From: Bradyrhizobium sp. sGM-13
GTDB taxonomy: Bacteria; Pseudomonadota; Alphaproteobacteria; Rhizobiales; Xanthobacteraceae
Direction of reading: 5' to 3'
NCBI RefSeq assembly: GCF_018398875.1
Contig: NZ_JAGWDK010000006.1
Location: 124,001-188,000, forward strand
Length of the DNA: 64,000 bases
Shown in pieces: positions 47,901-56,764 of this stretch. Position 1 is the first letter of the stretch; each line of letters starts with the position of its first letter. Made by a program: the position numbers and the translations under genes. The notes under the pieces are model-generated. The model worked only from the letters and a program-made list of their open reading frames with translations, ran no database searches and had not been told where the DNA came from.

Positions 47901-48133
47901 ACCAAAACTATCTTGCGCTATGTCCCAATCACGGCGCTATGTTCAAGGAAGCGAACGGTTCCGCTGAAATTATGCGCGCTATGTTCGTTGAGCTGTCGTG
48001 TAACGAACTTGAAGTCGTTCTCGCGCAGGCGAATGCTACGATTTATTTCACAAAGACCCACATCGCGGACCTAAAGAAGGTCATCGAGGTCGATCAGGCT
48101 GAGGATACTCTGCCGAGTCATTCGGACGACTGA
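44972..48133 (+). CDS. Sacsin-like GHKL ATPase with C-terminal HNH-like zinc region
   Basis: A 1053-residue protein. The GHKL/Hsp90 ATP site is clear: HFIYELLQNAEDTGA (E55, N59), HNGRPF at 81-86 and KIGRFGVGFKAVF at 108-120. These are the N-terminal domains of sacsin and many bacterial defence ATPases. A long middle region has no recognised domain. The C-terminus has C945-Q-I-C948 and C984-P-N-H987 in NYLALCPNHGAMF, the zinc frame of an HNH nuclease, but the histidine pair expected between them is missing. Four-base overlap with the SNF2 helicase gene indicates a two-gene system. Confidence 0.85.
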   Translation: MTVVEQAMEVIGQEQDLIEEVRRDREDLARVLKKHTGIRKIVEDLYPDSAHFIYELLQNAEDTGATDANFILSDTSLIFEHNGRPFEKKDIYGITDIGEGTKVQDDDKIGRFGVGFKAVFAYSETPHIWSPTFSFKIENLVLPTAIKHSHELGAKTRFEFPFNNSKKPKEKAYADVEDGLRNLAETALLFLSHLQSVGWKTGAGVSGQILRIHHSDNHIEVLKESSAEPTSSLHFLKFERPVTGLERQRVAVAFALDLLPNVQRFDEKLPLAKQFRIVETRGAVAVYFPAEKETSGLRFHMHAPFVPELSRASIKDTPANAPLFEQLAELTAAALHDIRDHGLLTAEFLAVLPNRHEQIPPRYAAIRQTLIEAMNTKVLTPTHAKGHGPAQHLLQAKASLKDLLAEGDIEYLVDYDDQPPRWAVAATQKNTNIDRFLGSLAIKDWGIEEFVELLTNKVAEGTRYLSHPPYYASEPDQDFMAWLASKPVEWHQQFYALLYTELAPEGDLYRLKDCRIVRRSDGSFSTGDKSFFPSDGVEHDEVLPRVESAVYGSGKSKVQQSNARKFLEDIGVRVVGEAEQVEVILTQRYTREAEIPGDETYLKDLKRFIALVEKQPDCFKLFKDYYVFECDGDQWCQPSEVYLDQPFLDTGLSAYYAARGQDAKLFALAGRYQDCGIAAKRLAAFAKAVGAVTELKVTHVACYRNPEWPYLRAVGGERSTSPIDRDYAIAALEDLLSTPSLELSRLVWRTMCSLPGDGRHLVATYRRNASSGSRSANSQLVHILKRSAWVPQDNGSFVRPAEASRNLLPNGFAFDPGQQWLKAVKFGEEAARRSEEQRRKETVAKELGFTDDASLERARRFVALPPEDQERILADQDLRAAVELPDHEPGNPVRRAEGVAAQAAEAPERITEERRRSVSLGREAVKEEAAQYLRQQYTGDGDVVCQICKAPMPFKLDDGTDYFEKIEFLPELKKRHYQNYLALCPNHGAMFKEANGSAEIMRAMFVELSCNELEVVLAQANATIYFTKTHIADLKKVIEVDQAEDTLPSHSDD

Positions 48134-48610
48134 TTTGAGCCGTGCGCCTGACGGCGCATTGGCCTCTCATTGCTGCGCTCCGGGAACCGCCTCCGCCATC
48201 CGGTGTCGATCCTTCGCGCAGGTGATCGGGGCAGCCGTTGGCTGACTTCCTTTTGTTTGTTTTGAGGACCGGCAGTGGAAACCCAATGAGACGTCTTACT
48301 GATCGAGCTGCTAAAAGGCGCTACTGCGCAACAGTGAGCTCGTATCGCAACTTTGTTGACCGTAACAGGCGTCTCTAGATGGAAGAGAAGTCCTGCAAGA
48401 AGAAGCACGGCCTTGGAACGGTGTGCGCTACACTTGGCGGGCTCGTTATGGCGGCAACCGAAGCCGCTGTCAAAGAAGCATCAGCGCAGGCTGCGTCGAC
48501 TGGATGACCTCTCGATTGGCATTTCTTTTGGTCGGTAAGCGAAATCGACAAATGCTACACCAGAGGCAGCGATGCTGGTCAAAATAAACCTACAGAAAGG
48601 AACGAATACT
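48134..48610. other. 477-nt region without a confident gene
   Basis: A TGCGCC-TGAC-GGCGCA hairpin (48143-48158) lies just after the ATPase gene but lacks a T-run. A 42-codon frame starting at ATG 48379 (MEEKSCKKKHGLGTV...) has a weak ribosome-binding site and could be a small protein; evidence is too thin to call. Otherwise nothing is seen. Confidence 0.5.
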
Positions 48611-49168
48611 ATGAAGGAATGGGTTTCGGTGTTGCGGGCTGCGGATGCCGCGGCGCGATGGCATGTCCATCAGCGGCGCAAGGGAATCGCTCAGGAGCCG
48701 TACATCAATCACTTGCTGGAAGTGGCTAGTTTAGTGACCGAAGCGACCGGCGGCTCCGATCCGAATTTGCTGATTGCGGCATTGCTCCACGACGCGGTCG
48801 AGGATCAGGAGGTGCCACTTGAAATAATCGCCCGCGAATTTGGAAAGCAGGTCGCTGATATTGTGTTGGAAGTAACGGACGATAAGAGCCTTCCAAAAGA
48901 AGAACGGAAAAGCAAGCAGATTGAAGCCGCACCTAAGAAGAGCCAGGGCGCGAAATTGATCAAACTTGCGGATAAGACGAGCAACTTGCGAACAATCGCG
49001 TCAAGTCCTGCGGCCGGCTGGTCTGTTAAGCGTCGACTCGAATACATCGCATGGGCCAAGAATGTGGTTGCCGGGCTGCGCGGTACGTCATCTTGGCTAG
49101 AACAGCAGTTCGATGAAGCTGTGACAAACGCAGAGCATTCGATTAACCCGCCTTTGACAGGCGTTTAA
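48611..49168 (+). CDS. MESH1-like HD-domain hydrolase ((p)ppGpp/NADPH hydrolase family)
   Basis: A 185-residue stand-alone HD hydrolase with all MESH1/SpoT-type blocks: RRKGIAQEPYINHLLEVA, AALLHDAVEDQEV (HD pair), EFGKQVADIVLEVTDDKSLP and KLIKLADKTSNLR. Family enzymes remove the 3'-pyrophosphate from (p)ppGpp or the 2'-phosphate of NADPH. AAGGA precedes ATG 48611. It has no synthetase domain, so its partner or substrate must come from elsewhere; a nucleotide-signal role in defence is inference. Confidence 0.87.
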   Translation: MKEWVSVLRAADAAARWHVHQRRKGIAQEPYINHLLEVASLVTEATGGSDPNLLIAALLHDAVEDQEVPLEIIAREFGKQVADIVLEVTDDKSLPKEERKSKQIEAAPKKSQGAKLIKLADKTSNLRTIASSPAAGWSVKRRLEYIAWAKNVVAGLRGTSSWLEQQFDEAVTNAEHSINPPLTGV

Positions 49169-49221
49169 AGGTTAGCTGTGAATACCGGGCTTGCAAACGC
49201 GTTTCAATAAACCGAGGGCAG

Positions 49222-52200
49222 ATGCACAAAGTCGAGGGAACGCTCAATCTCAGTGCTGGCGACCTGGTGGGGCATCTGAATTGCCGCTATCTGACCAAGC
49301 TCGATCTCAGGGTCGCCAACGGCGAATTGGATAAGCCGACGATTTGGGATCCGGTGCTCGAAGTGCTGGCGGAGCGCGGAAGGCTGCACGAGCGGGGCTT
49401 TATCGAGCACATCGAGGCAGGCGGTCTGACCGCAACCATCGTTGATGGTGTAGGTGTCGATACCAAATCGCTGGACGCCACCAGCGCCGCCATGGCCCGC
49501 GGAGACGCGATCATCGTTCAGGGTGCGCTGCAGGCGGGCTGCTGGAACGGTCGGGTCGACGTTCTTAGGAGGGTGGAAACACCAAGCCGCTTCGGCCCTT
49601 GGTCTTATGAAGTAATCGACACCAAGCTCGCGCGGGAGACGAAGGGCAATACAGTCGTTCAGATATCACTATACTCGGACCTGCTGTCGAAAACCCAGGA
49701 GGTCGAGCCAATTTCCGCCTTCGTGGTTACGCCGGGTACAAGCTACATCCCGGAGGCGTACCGGGTCGCCGACTATGGCGCGTACTATCGGCATGTCCGG
49801 AGCAGTCTCGAGCGCTCCGTCTCGGGAGCGATCGCGTGTGATCCTTATCCTGAGCCGATCGAACATTGCGAGATATGTCGTTGGCGCCGCCACTGTGACG
49901 GGAGGAGGAGAGCCGACGATCATATGTCCCTCGTCGCTGGCATCAGTAAATCCCAGATCGGTGAGCTGGAGCGGCATGGGATCGCGAGCACTGCTGCGCT
50001 GGCGACGCTGCCTTTGCCGCTTCAGTGGAGGCCTGATCGGGGGGCCGCCAAGAGCTTCGAGAAGATACGCGAGCAGGCCAGGATCCAGGTCGAGGGAAGG
50101 ACGAGAGGCAAGGTCCTTTACGAGACGTTGCCGGTAATTGCTGGATTCGGGCTTTCGCGCCTTCCCCAACCTTCTCCGGGCGACATTTTCTTCGACTTCG
50201 AGGGCGATCCGTTCGTCGGCAACGGCGGTTTGGAGTTTCTATTCGGCTATATCTACTCGGATGGTCAGGGTTCCGATTGCTATGTGGGCGATTGGGCTTC
50301 GAACCGGCAGGAGGAGAGGGGTGCGTTCGAGCGCTTCGTCGATTTCGTGACCGAGCGGCTCAAAGTCTATCCCGATCTGCACATCTACCATTTTGCGCCA
50401 TACGAACCGGCGGCAATGAAGCGCCTGATGGGTCGCTATGCAACGCGCGAGAACGAGGTCGACGGTCTGTTGCGCGCGGAGATTTTCGTCGACCTCTTTT
50501 CCGTCGCACGCCACAGTATCCGAGCGAGTGTAGAGAGCTATTCGATAAAGAAGCTCGAGCCGCTTTACTCGTTTGTCCGAACCGTGCCGTTGGAGGATGT
50601 CGGTGCGGTGATGGCCCGTACCCAAGCGCGTCTCGAAATGGCCGATACGGCCGGAATTCCGGAAAATGATAAGACCGCGATCAGGGGTTATAATCGGGAC
50701 GATTGCGTGTCCACCGCAGGCCCTGCGGAGTTGGCTGGAGACGGTACGTGAGGATCTTATTGCAAGCGGCGCGGTAATCGACCGGCCGGTGGCGGCGGTG
50801 TCTGAGATCAGCACTGAGCTCGACGAATGGCAGAAAAAAGTCGCCGCGCTTGTCGCACGTCTCACGGACGGTGTGCCTGACGACCTCAGTGAACGGAGTA
50901 CCGAACAGCAAGCGCGATGGCTGCTGGCGTTCATGCTAGATTGGCACGGACGCGAGAAAAAGGCTGTTTGGTGGGAATACTTCCGGCTTCGCGACTTTTC
51001 GGCGGAAGACCTGCTTCATGAGCGGGCCGGCTTGGCGGACATCACGTTCCTGCAGCAGGTCGGCGGCACCACAAAGGCACCCGTGCATCGCTACCGGTTC
51101 GCACTGCAAGATACCGACATCCGGGCCGAAGACGATCTCAGGAGCATCGGTGGCGAGAAGTTCGGACGCGTAGTCGGTATTTCTCTCGACGATCGCACAA
51201 TCGACATCAAGAAGCGCGGAGACACCGCAGGCTGTCATCCCGAGGCGGTATTCGCCCACAACTTCGTCGATACCCAGGTGCTCGCCGATGCGTTGATGCG
51301 GATCGGCGAATACGTGGCGGAGCACGGAATGGAGGGCGAGGGCGATTATCGTGCGGCCCGCGACCTTTTGATAGCCGTTGCGCCACGTCTTCTAGGGCAA
51401 GATTTGCAGCTGGACGGCGAGCCGTCATTGACGGCGGCGATCCGGATAGCCCTCAACCTCGACAGCAGCGTTTTCCCCGTGCAAGGACCGCCCGGCGCGG
51501 GCAAAACCTACACGGGCGCCCGGATGATTTGCGCGCTCGCGCGCGAGGGTAAGAGAGTTGGGATTACTGCCAACAGTCACAAGGTCATCCGCAACCTTCT
51601 GGATGAAGTTGTGGTCGCTGCGCGCGAACAGGCCTTGCCGATCGGTTGCATTCAGAAGATCTCCGACAAGGAAGACGATCGGCCAAGCTTGAAGTTCACG
51701 ACGGACAATGCGGCATTCCTCGATGCCCTTAATTCTGACTGCCAGGTCGGGGGCGGAACGGCATGGTTTTGGGCCAGACCGGACGCCGCCCGCAGCGTCG
51801 ACGTGCTCTTTATCGACGAGGCCGCCCAAATGTCGCTGGCTAACGTTCTGGCCGTTTCCCATGCCGCGCGGAGCGTCGTACTTCTGGGGGATCCTCGTCA
51901 GCTTGAGCAGCCGATACAAGGGAGCCATCCCGACGGTGTCGACGTCTCATCGCTCGACCATATCCTCGGCCCGCATGCGACTGTGCCCGCGGACCGCGGC
52001 CTCTTCCTTGCGGAGACCTGGCGACTACATCCGCTCATCTGCGCATTCAATTCGGAGATGTTCTACGAAAGCCGCCTGCATCCCCGTCCGGGGTTGGAGC
52101 ACCAGGCGATCAGGTCGAAAAGTAGGCTCAGTGGCGCGGGACTGCGCTACCTACCGGTAGAGCATCAAGGCAATCAAAGCTCATCGCGGGAGGAAGCCGA

Positions 52201-52618
52201 CGTGATCCGTGATCTCGTCGCCGAAATCCTAGGTGGCGGGGCGACGTGGGTTAATCGCGAGGGTGTTGAGGCGCCGGTCGGGCTGGAGGAAATTCTGATC
52301 ATCGCGCCCTACAACGCGCAGGCGTTCGAGCTTCAGGAACGCATTCCCGGCGCCCGTGTCGGGACCGTAGATAAGTTTCAAGGACGGGAGGCGCCCATCG
52401 TGATCTATTCGATGACAACCTCAAGCCACTCCGACGCCCCCCGTGGCATGGAGTTTCTCTATAGCGCCAACCGTCTGAACGTTGCCACTTCGCGTGCGAA
52501 ATGTATCTGTGTCGTCGTCGCATCGCCCCGTTTGTTTGAAGCGGAGTGCAGGACGCCCCGCCAGATGCTACTTGCCAACGCGTTTTGCAGGTACCTAGAG
52601 TTGGCGGCTCCTATCTAA
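49222..52618 (+). pseudogene. TM0106-type RecB-like nuclease/helicase gene with a frameshift
   Basis: Two overlapping ORFs, 49222-50751 (509 residues) and 50666-52618, are parts of one protein. The first has the RecB-like nuclease (DTKLARETKG, then zinc Cys in CEICRWRRHC) and an RNase-H-like segment (DIFFDFEGDPFVGNGG, ending GYNRDDCVST). The second continues ALRSWLETVREDL and holds the superfamily 1 helicase: GPPGAGKT, FIDEAAQMS, LLGDPRQLEQP, TVDKFQGREAPIV and NVATSRAK. The frames join if one base near 50711-50722 is removed. A real single-base insertion, a sequencing error or programmed slippage could explain it. It is likely inactive as a fused protein if real. Confidence 0.85.
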
Positions 52619-53066
52619 TCGAGAGCAGCCCGTGGACTGGTTGAAGACCGACGCCGGTGGTGCGTCTTGCTAAGCACCAAGATGTTTCGACCGGAACTGA
52701 GACACGCGTGAAATGCGGTCAGGCAGATAGGTAGTATGATCGAAGAGTATCCTTTCAATGTCCGCGTCCATCGATAGCCTCCTTGTCCTTCCAGCAACCA
52801 CAACGAAATGCGTTAAGTTCACAAATGTTAATCGGCGTGGGGTCCTGGCGCCGATAACGCGACAATTGGGGTAAGACTCTGTTCGAGCAAGTCGAAGACA
52901 CCGGTTTAATTGGCGATGTTGAAGTCTGGAGGATCGGAAGAGGTGTGCTGCCCCCGTAATCAAGTGCCGGGGATGAAGTATCCTGCTCGGAAATTTCGTC
53001 TAGAGCCTCTTGGTAACCAACCATGTTATCCGCCGTTCGTCGTCTGTATCCTGCTGATTGCTTCGA
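52619..53066. other. 448-nt gene-free region between convergent genes
   Basis: No coding frame, strong hairpin or tRNA-like fold stands out. The genes on either side converge, so both transcripts should end here, but no U-tailed stem-loop is seen. Confidence 0.5.
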
Positions 53067-53630
53067 TCAGATCAGAGGCTTGAAGACGATGCAGGATCTC
53101 TCTTGCTCGTATGCATCTGACAAAGGTGTCCTTATTCCATTTCGCTTGGCGTTGATGAGGTACGTGATTCCATCGCGACCTGTTCGTTCCAGGCGCGCAC
53201 TCTCTATGGCGAGCTTGGCAAGATGTGCTGCCGTAAGTGGCGCGATGGTCGCAGGAAATCGTGCTGCCAGAATTGCGTCAACCCCTTCGAAGTTTGCATA
53301 GCGGTCGATAATTAGCGTGTTCGGACTTGGGTTGGCATGGTGGGTGTAGTGTCCACCTTGTCCAACTCTATTAGTTTCGCGGCGCCAGAGCCGATCCTTG
53401 GCAACCTGTTCGGAAACATTTAGGAGTAGAATTTGGGCAAGCACTGAAGCGCCGCCGTGTTCTAGAGGCACCAGTGTGGGCGCGCCCCCGCGCTTAATGC
53501 TGCTACGCGCAAATTCGACACCAAATGGAGTACGCACATTCAGCTTGCATCCGACCACAGCCTCCTCGATCTCTGCGCCCGGGTTATCGATCAGCGAACC
53601 GAATGCCAGTATGCCGACGGATGTTGTCAT
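53067..53630 (-). CDS. Hypothetical protein, possibly gamma-glutamylcyclotransferase-like
   Basis: A 187-residue protein starting MTTSVGILAFGSLIDNPG with GGAGGG nine bases upstream; a longer frame to 53702 is less likely. The N-terminal hydrophobic strand followed by FGSL resembles the YGSN/YGSL nucleotide-like loop of the gamma-glutamylcyclotransferase fold, and TPFGVEFARSSIKRGG could be the next strand. The catalytic Glu is not certain. This is a weak fold guess; the family is otherwise unknown to me. Confidence 0.45.
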   Translation of the reverse strand: MTTSVGILAFGSLIDNPGAEIEEAVVGCKLNVRTPFGVEFARSSIKRGGAPTLVPLEHGGASVLAQILLLNVSEQVAKDRLWRRETNRVGQGGHYTHHANPSPNTLIIDRYANFEGVDAILAARFPATIAPLTAAHLAKLAIESARLERTGRDGITYLINAKRNGIRTPLSDAYEQERSCIVFKPLI

Positions 53631-53749
53631 AACCAGTTCCCTCCATTGACACGAGTATCCTAATACGAGTGTCTGGCGCTCGCTGGTTGTAGTCACCTGC
53701 ACAACTGACCTATGTTGATACTGGCATTCAGACTAGGCAGCGTACTTCG

Positions 53750-54805
53750 TTAAAGCGCGCTCGGATCAAATTCATTCACTATCTCTGCAAACGCGCGTGT
53801 AGGTGCTCCAAAGCTAACAAGCCTCACTTGAAGGCCGAATCCCGTCATCATTTTAAGGGCTCGTCGCAACGCGCTATGGATCCAAGCTTCATCGTTGCCA
53901 AAGGCGCCTCCGCCCAAACTTGTGAGCAGAACGATATTCGATGAGCCACGCTGAGCATTCAGGACCGCTGCCCACATCGTTGCCTCGTAGGCCGCCTCCA
54001 GAACTAGCGAGGCGAACGCCTTCCAGTGAACCGAAGGTATATGGCGGTTGTAACTCACGGGTAGAGCGGAGCAGAATGCTTGCGAGACGACCGTCGCAGG
54101 ATGCTTGTCCGTCGCATCGGTAACCTCGACGTCGGTGTGGAGCCCAATGCGCAGCTTCCCACGCAACATTTCGACGTGGTCAGGCCGAGCCGAGCGAATA
54201 TGCTCTGCGATGGCATCAAGTCCGCTTTGGCTACATTGAGCGTAGCCGTTTTTCATCTCCCAAAACGACCCAACCGGCCAGCCTAGGGCCTCACTCAAAG
54301 CGGTTCCAATATCCTCCAATCCGTCAAGCTGACGTTTCCTTGTTTGTCCTTCCGCACTCCCAACTTTGGCAAAATAGTTGCGGTAGATCGTTGCAGCCCC
54401 GGCAGCTATCGCGCAAGCCGGCCCCTGAGTGCGATCGTATTGATAAATTGCGACGCCGTCCTCTGGCGTTATGTTCGGACCGGTCATTTCAAGCAAATTA
54501 AACTGGGAAGCGACCTGAAATAGCGTGCCCGCGTATTGAGGCTGCCTGTGCATTTCCCGCACGTCCCCAGTCACCAATGATACCTTAAGGCGCCCCGATA
54601 AGCCTTTGATGCATTTCGCTCGCTGACGAAGGGTTTCGAGCGATGCCAGTTCCAACTTTCCGATGGCATAGCTCTTGCCGTTGACTAGCGACTTCAGTCG
54701 GCCGCGATCGACCACAAGCCTAGCGCGGGTTTCAGCGTAGTCGGTCTCTTGAAATCCCGTCAGCCTCTCAAACCAATCCAAGCAGCCGCCTCCAAGATCT
54801 GCCAT
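53750..54805 (-). CDS. Macrodomain-like hypothetical protein
   Basis: A 351-residue protein starting at 54805 (MADLGGGCLDWFERLTGFQE). Features are NGKSYAIGKLELASLETLR, LVTGDVREMHRQPQYAGTLF, QVASQFNLLEMTGPN, DRTQGPACAIAAGAATIYRN and near the end IVLLTSLGGGAFGNDEAW followed by VRLVSFG. The last block resembles the strand-loop-helix of macrodomains, which bind ADP-ribose; the resemblance is by eye only. An in-frame ATG at 54895 would add residues that belong to a phosphatase remnant. Product and role are otherwise unknown. Confidence 0.55.
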   Translation of the reverse strand: MADLGGGCLDWFERLTGFQETDYAETRARLVVDRGRLKSLVNGKSYAIGKLELASLETLRQRAKCIKGLSGRLKVSLVTGDVREMHRQPQYAGTLFQVASQFNLLEMTGPNITPEDGVAIYQYDRTQGPACAIAAGAATIYRNYFAKVGSAEGQTRKRQLDGLEDIGTALSEALGWPVGSFWEMKNGYAQCSQSGLDAIAEHIRSARPDHVEMLRGKLRIGLHTDVEVTDATDKHPATVVSQAFCSALPVSYNRHIPSVHWKAFASLVLEAAYEATMWAAVLNAQRGSSNIVLLTSLGGGAFGNDEAWIHSALRRALKMMTGFGLQVRLVSFGAPTRAFAEIVNEFDPSAL

Positions 54806-54967
54806 CTCGATCGCGCCTTTGCGTGCGATGCGTACCGAATTAATTGCCTCTTCGGGCGGCATGCCGAGTTCGACCGGCAGGCGTGCCGGAATCATGCCAG
54901 CGCGCCCCAGGCCGCCCTTGCAATGGACGAAGATGTCGGAGCCGCAGCGTGCAAAAGGCGGCTTATA
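54806..54967 (-). pseudogene. Remnant of a dual-specificity/tyrosine phosphatase
   Basis: The open frame directly upstream of the macrodomain-like gene reads SDIFVHCKGGLGRAG, MIPARLPVELGMPPEEA and RIARKGAIE. HCKGGLGR is the HCx5R nucleotide-phosphate loop of CDKN3-like dual-specificity phosphatases, and ELGMPPEEAI..VR.AR.GAIE is the family's next helix. The frame is closed upstream by TGA at 54968-54970 and has no start codon before the catalytic Cys, so the N-terminal two thirds are missing. Confidence 0.75.
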
Positions 54968-55256
54968 TCAGTCAACGAAGTCCGGGCAAAAGCCTAACTC
55001 ACCTGGCGGTGGATGCGATCGAGTGGCGCGCGGTGGAGTAACTGAGATGAGCTATCCTGTTGGGCCTAGGCTCGTCGCTTTGGCCAATCGAATTCTGCGC
55101 AATCTGGATTTGATCGAGGCCAAAGCGACGCCGAACCTGACAATTGGTTTGGATTGGTGGGCCGATGAGACGGCGGGGCGAGCCGGAGCGCTCACCCCAA
55201 CGGCGCGCCCGCGCCCCGCCGGCTCCTGCATAGGTCCGGGATCCGGGCGGTGCGGG
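54968..55256. other. About 290 nt without a confident gene
   Basis: An ATG at 55047 opens a plus-strand frame whose first 40 residues look protein-like (MSYPVGPRLVALANRILRNL, then DLIEAKATPNL) before turning Pro/Arg-rich and running antisense into the DUF2958 gene. It could be the start of a truncated gene; I do not call it as coding. Confidence 0.4.
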
Positions 55257-55598
55257 TTATGCGGTGATACGGCCCGCTGCTTTGGCCTCTGCGGCATACG
55301 ACGACAGCGGCTTGTCGGCGACGAAGTGCTGATCTCGCTCGACGGGCAAGCCTAGCTTTCCTCTTAATTGAGTGATTTCAGCAAGGCTGACATAGCCAAG
55401 TTCGGGAAAACCCAGGCCCAGGTCACAGAGACCGAACAAGCGGTCCGGGTCGTCGGGGTCAACTTCACTGAGGAGCCAGGTGGCCACGCCATCCGGCGTG
55501 AACAATTTGACCACCGGCCGATGGTCCGTGGCCGGAAGAAGCGCGTTCACCAGAAGTTCGACGCGGTCCGCGACCGTGAGAAGGGGTTCGTTTTTCAT
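55257..55598 (-). CDS. DUF2958 protein
   Basis: A 113-residue protein with the full DUF2958 pattern: VVKLFTPDGVATWLLSEVDP, DPDRLFGLCDLGLGFPELGY, VSLAEITQLRGKLGLPVERD and DKPLSSYA. The family is small, acidic and common on plasmids and integrative elements of Proteobacteria, with unknown function. Its start overlaps the stop of the upstream nuclease-like gene (ATGA), so the two are co-translated. Confidence 0.85.
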   Translation of the reverse strand: MKNEPLLTVADRVELLVNALLPATDHRPVVKLFTPDGVATWLLSEVDPDDPDRLFGLCDLGLGFPELGYVSLAEITQLRGKLGLPVERDQHFVADKPLSSYAAEAKAAGRITA

Positions 55599-56764
55599 TT
55601 AACCTCCTTCGGGTTCATTCGAGACTGAGCCGCTATCTTTTGCGGTGGTCCTGCCTGTCGATTTCGTCCCGCTGACCGAGTGACAGCGGATGGCCTCGCA
55701 AGCGGAGCAAGCGTGGAGGCGGCGGTGTTGTCTGATGAGCAGTCAACGAACTCGTGAAGTGAGAGATGATAGATGCGCTCGAAGTCGGCGTAGCGGCGCC
55801 AGAGGTCACGGGCGAGATCATTGGCGCCGGCCGCCTGCATCGCTTCAATAATGCTTTCCAGCGTCAAGGCCTGGAAGGCCACACGATTAGTGTCTCGATC
55901 GTCATCATCGATGAGCTGGTTTTCGTACACCTTAAACGCAGCCATAACGCGGCGATTGAGGCGCGGTCCAACGGCAATGAACATGGCTCTTTGCACGATT
56001 TCCTGCTCAACCGTGAGCTGTGCGAGCATATGTTCACGCCACAATTGCTCGAGCCCCAACGAACGAAGCACCGGGCTGTCAGGATCAACAAAAAGGCCGG
56101 ATTTGCGAGAAACTTCGTCGTAGCGGTCACGGAGCCGAGCGGCGGGGCCAGTCATATCCTCGGAGTATTTGACCTCGATGAAGACAGTGCCGGGCTCGCC
56201 GTCAGGCGTGATGACGCGCATGGCGAGATCGAAGGCAGTCCCGTCATGAAGAAAGCGTTCCTCGCGGCGTCCGGGTGAATGCTCAAAGATAAATCCTTCG
56301 ACCTGCTCGACGAAATCGGGGAGCAGTCCACGAAAAACATCGCTGGCGAGCTTGAGGTCGAGGGCCATTGGGCCGAACAGATTGAAGCATAGAGGCATCG
56401 AGCTGAGAGCGTTGCCGAACAACCGCTCTTCGTCGATCGCGGCGCCTTCTTCGCGCATTAACAACTCATGCCGGACGAAGGCATGAATGTCGGGTGAGAG
56501 AAAGTTCTTGCCGGCGCGAGCCGCATCGCGACTGAGATTCGAGTGAAGCGGCATGACAACGGCGGTGTCTCCTTCACCACGAACGTGAATACCGGTCTCG
56601 ATGTTATGATCCTGCAGCCAAAGTGCCTGAAGCAATCGCGCGGCTTTACGGAACCGCGTATCGATCTCGAAATGGACATTGTGCTTTTTGGCTAGCTCGT
56701 CAGTGATTAACGGGCAACGTGGTAGCGAGGCGCGTGTGAAGGGCGCATTCGAACAGGCAACCAT
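55595..56764 (-). CDS. PD-(D/E)XK nuclease-like protein (PGN_0703-type)
   Basis: A 389-residue protein. A central segment has FGNALSSMPLCFNLFGPMAL, then TAFDLAMRVITPDGEPGT followed by VFIEVKYSED, giving the D...ExK core of a PD-(D/E)XK nuclease. I recall this combination from the PGN_0703 family of putative restriction endonucleases; the naming is from memory. A GGAG site precedes ATG 56764. It is the upstream partner of the DUF2958 gene. DNA target and any methyltransferase partner are not evident. Confidence 0.65.
   Translation of the reverse strand: MVACSNAPFTRASLPRCPLITDELAKKHNVHFEIDTRFRKAARLLQALWLQDHNIETGIHVRGEGDTAVVMPLHSNLSRDAARAGKNFLSPDIHAFVRHELLMREEGAAIDEERLFGNALSSMPLCFNLFGPMALDLKLASDVFRGLLPDFVEQVEGFIFEHSPGRREERFLHDGTAFDLAMRVITPDGEPGTVFIEVKYSEDMTGPAARLRDRYDEVSRKSGLFVDPDSPVLRSLGLEQLWREHMLAQLTVEQEIVQRAMFIAVGPRLNRRVMAAFKVYENQLIDDDDRDTNRVAFQALTLESIIEAMQAAGANDLARDLWRRYADFERIYHLSLHEFVDCSSDNTAASTLAPLARPSAVTRSAGRNRQAGPPQKIAAQSRMNPKEVK

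Noticed and set aside
41397..48133. DISARM system
   Set aside because: The helicase resembles DrmD, but no DrmA, DrmB, DrmC or DISARM methyltransferase is present.
48379..48507. 42-codon small ORF before the MESH1-like gene
   Set aside because: Plausible composition but weak ribosome-binding site and no support; left as a note in the gap entry.
54819..55355. 178-codon plus-strand frame
   Set aside because: Its first part is antisense to the phosphatase remnant and its end antisense to DUF2958; only a possible short start at 55047 looks protein-like.
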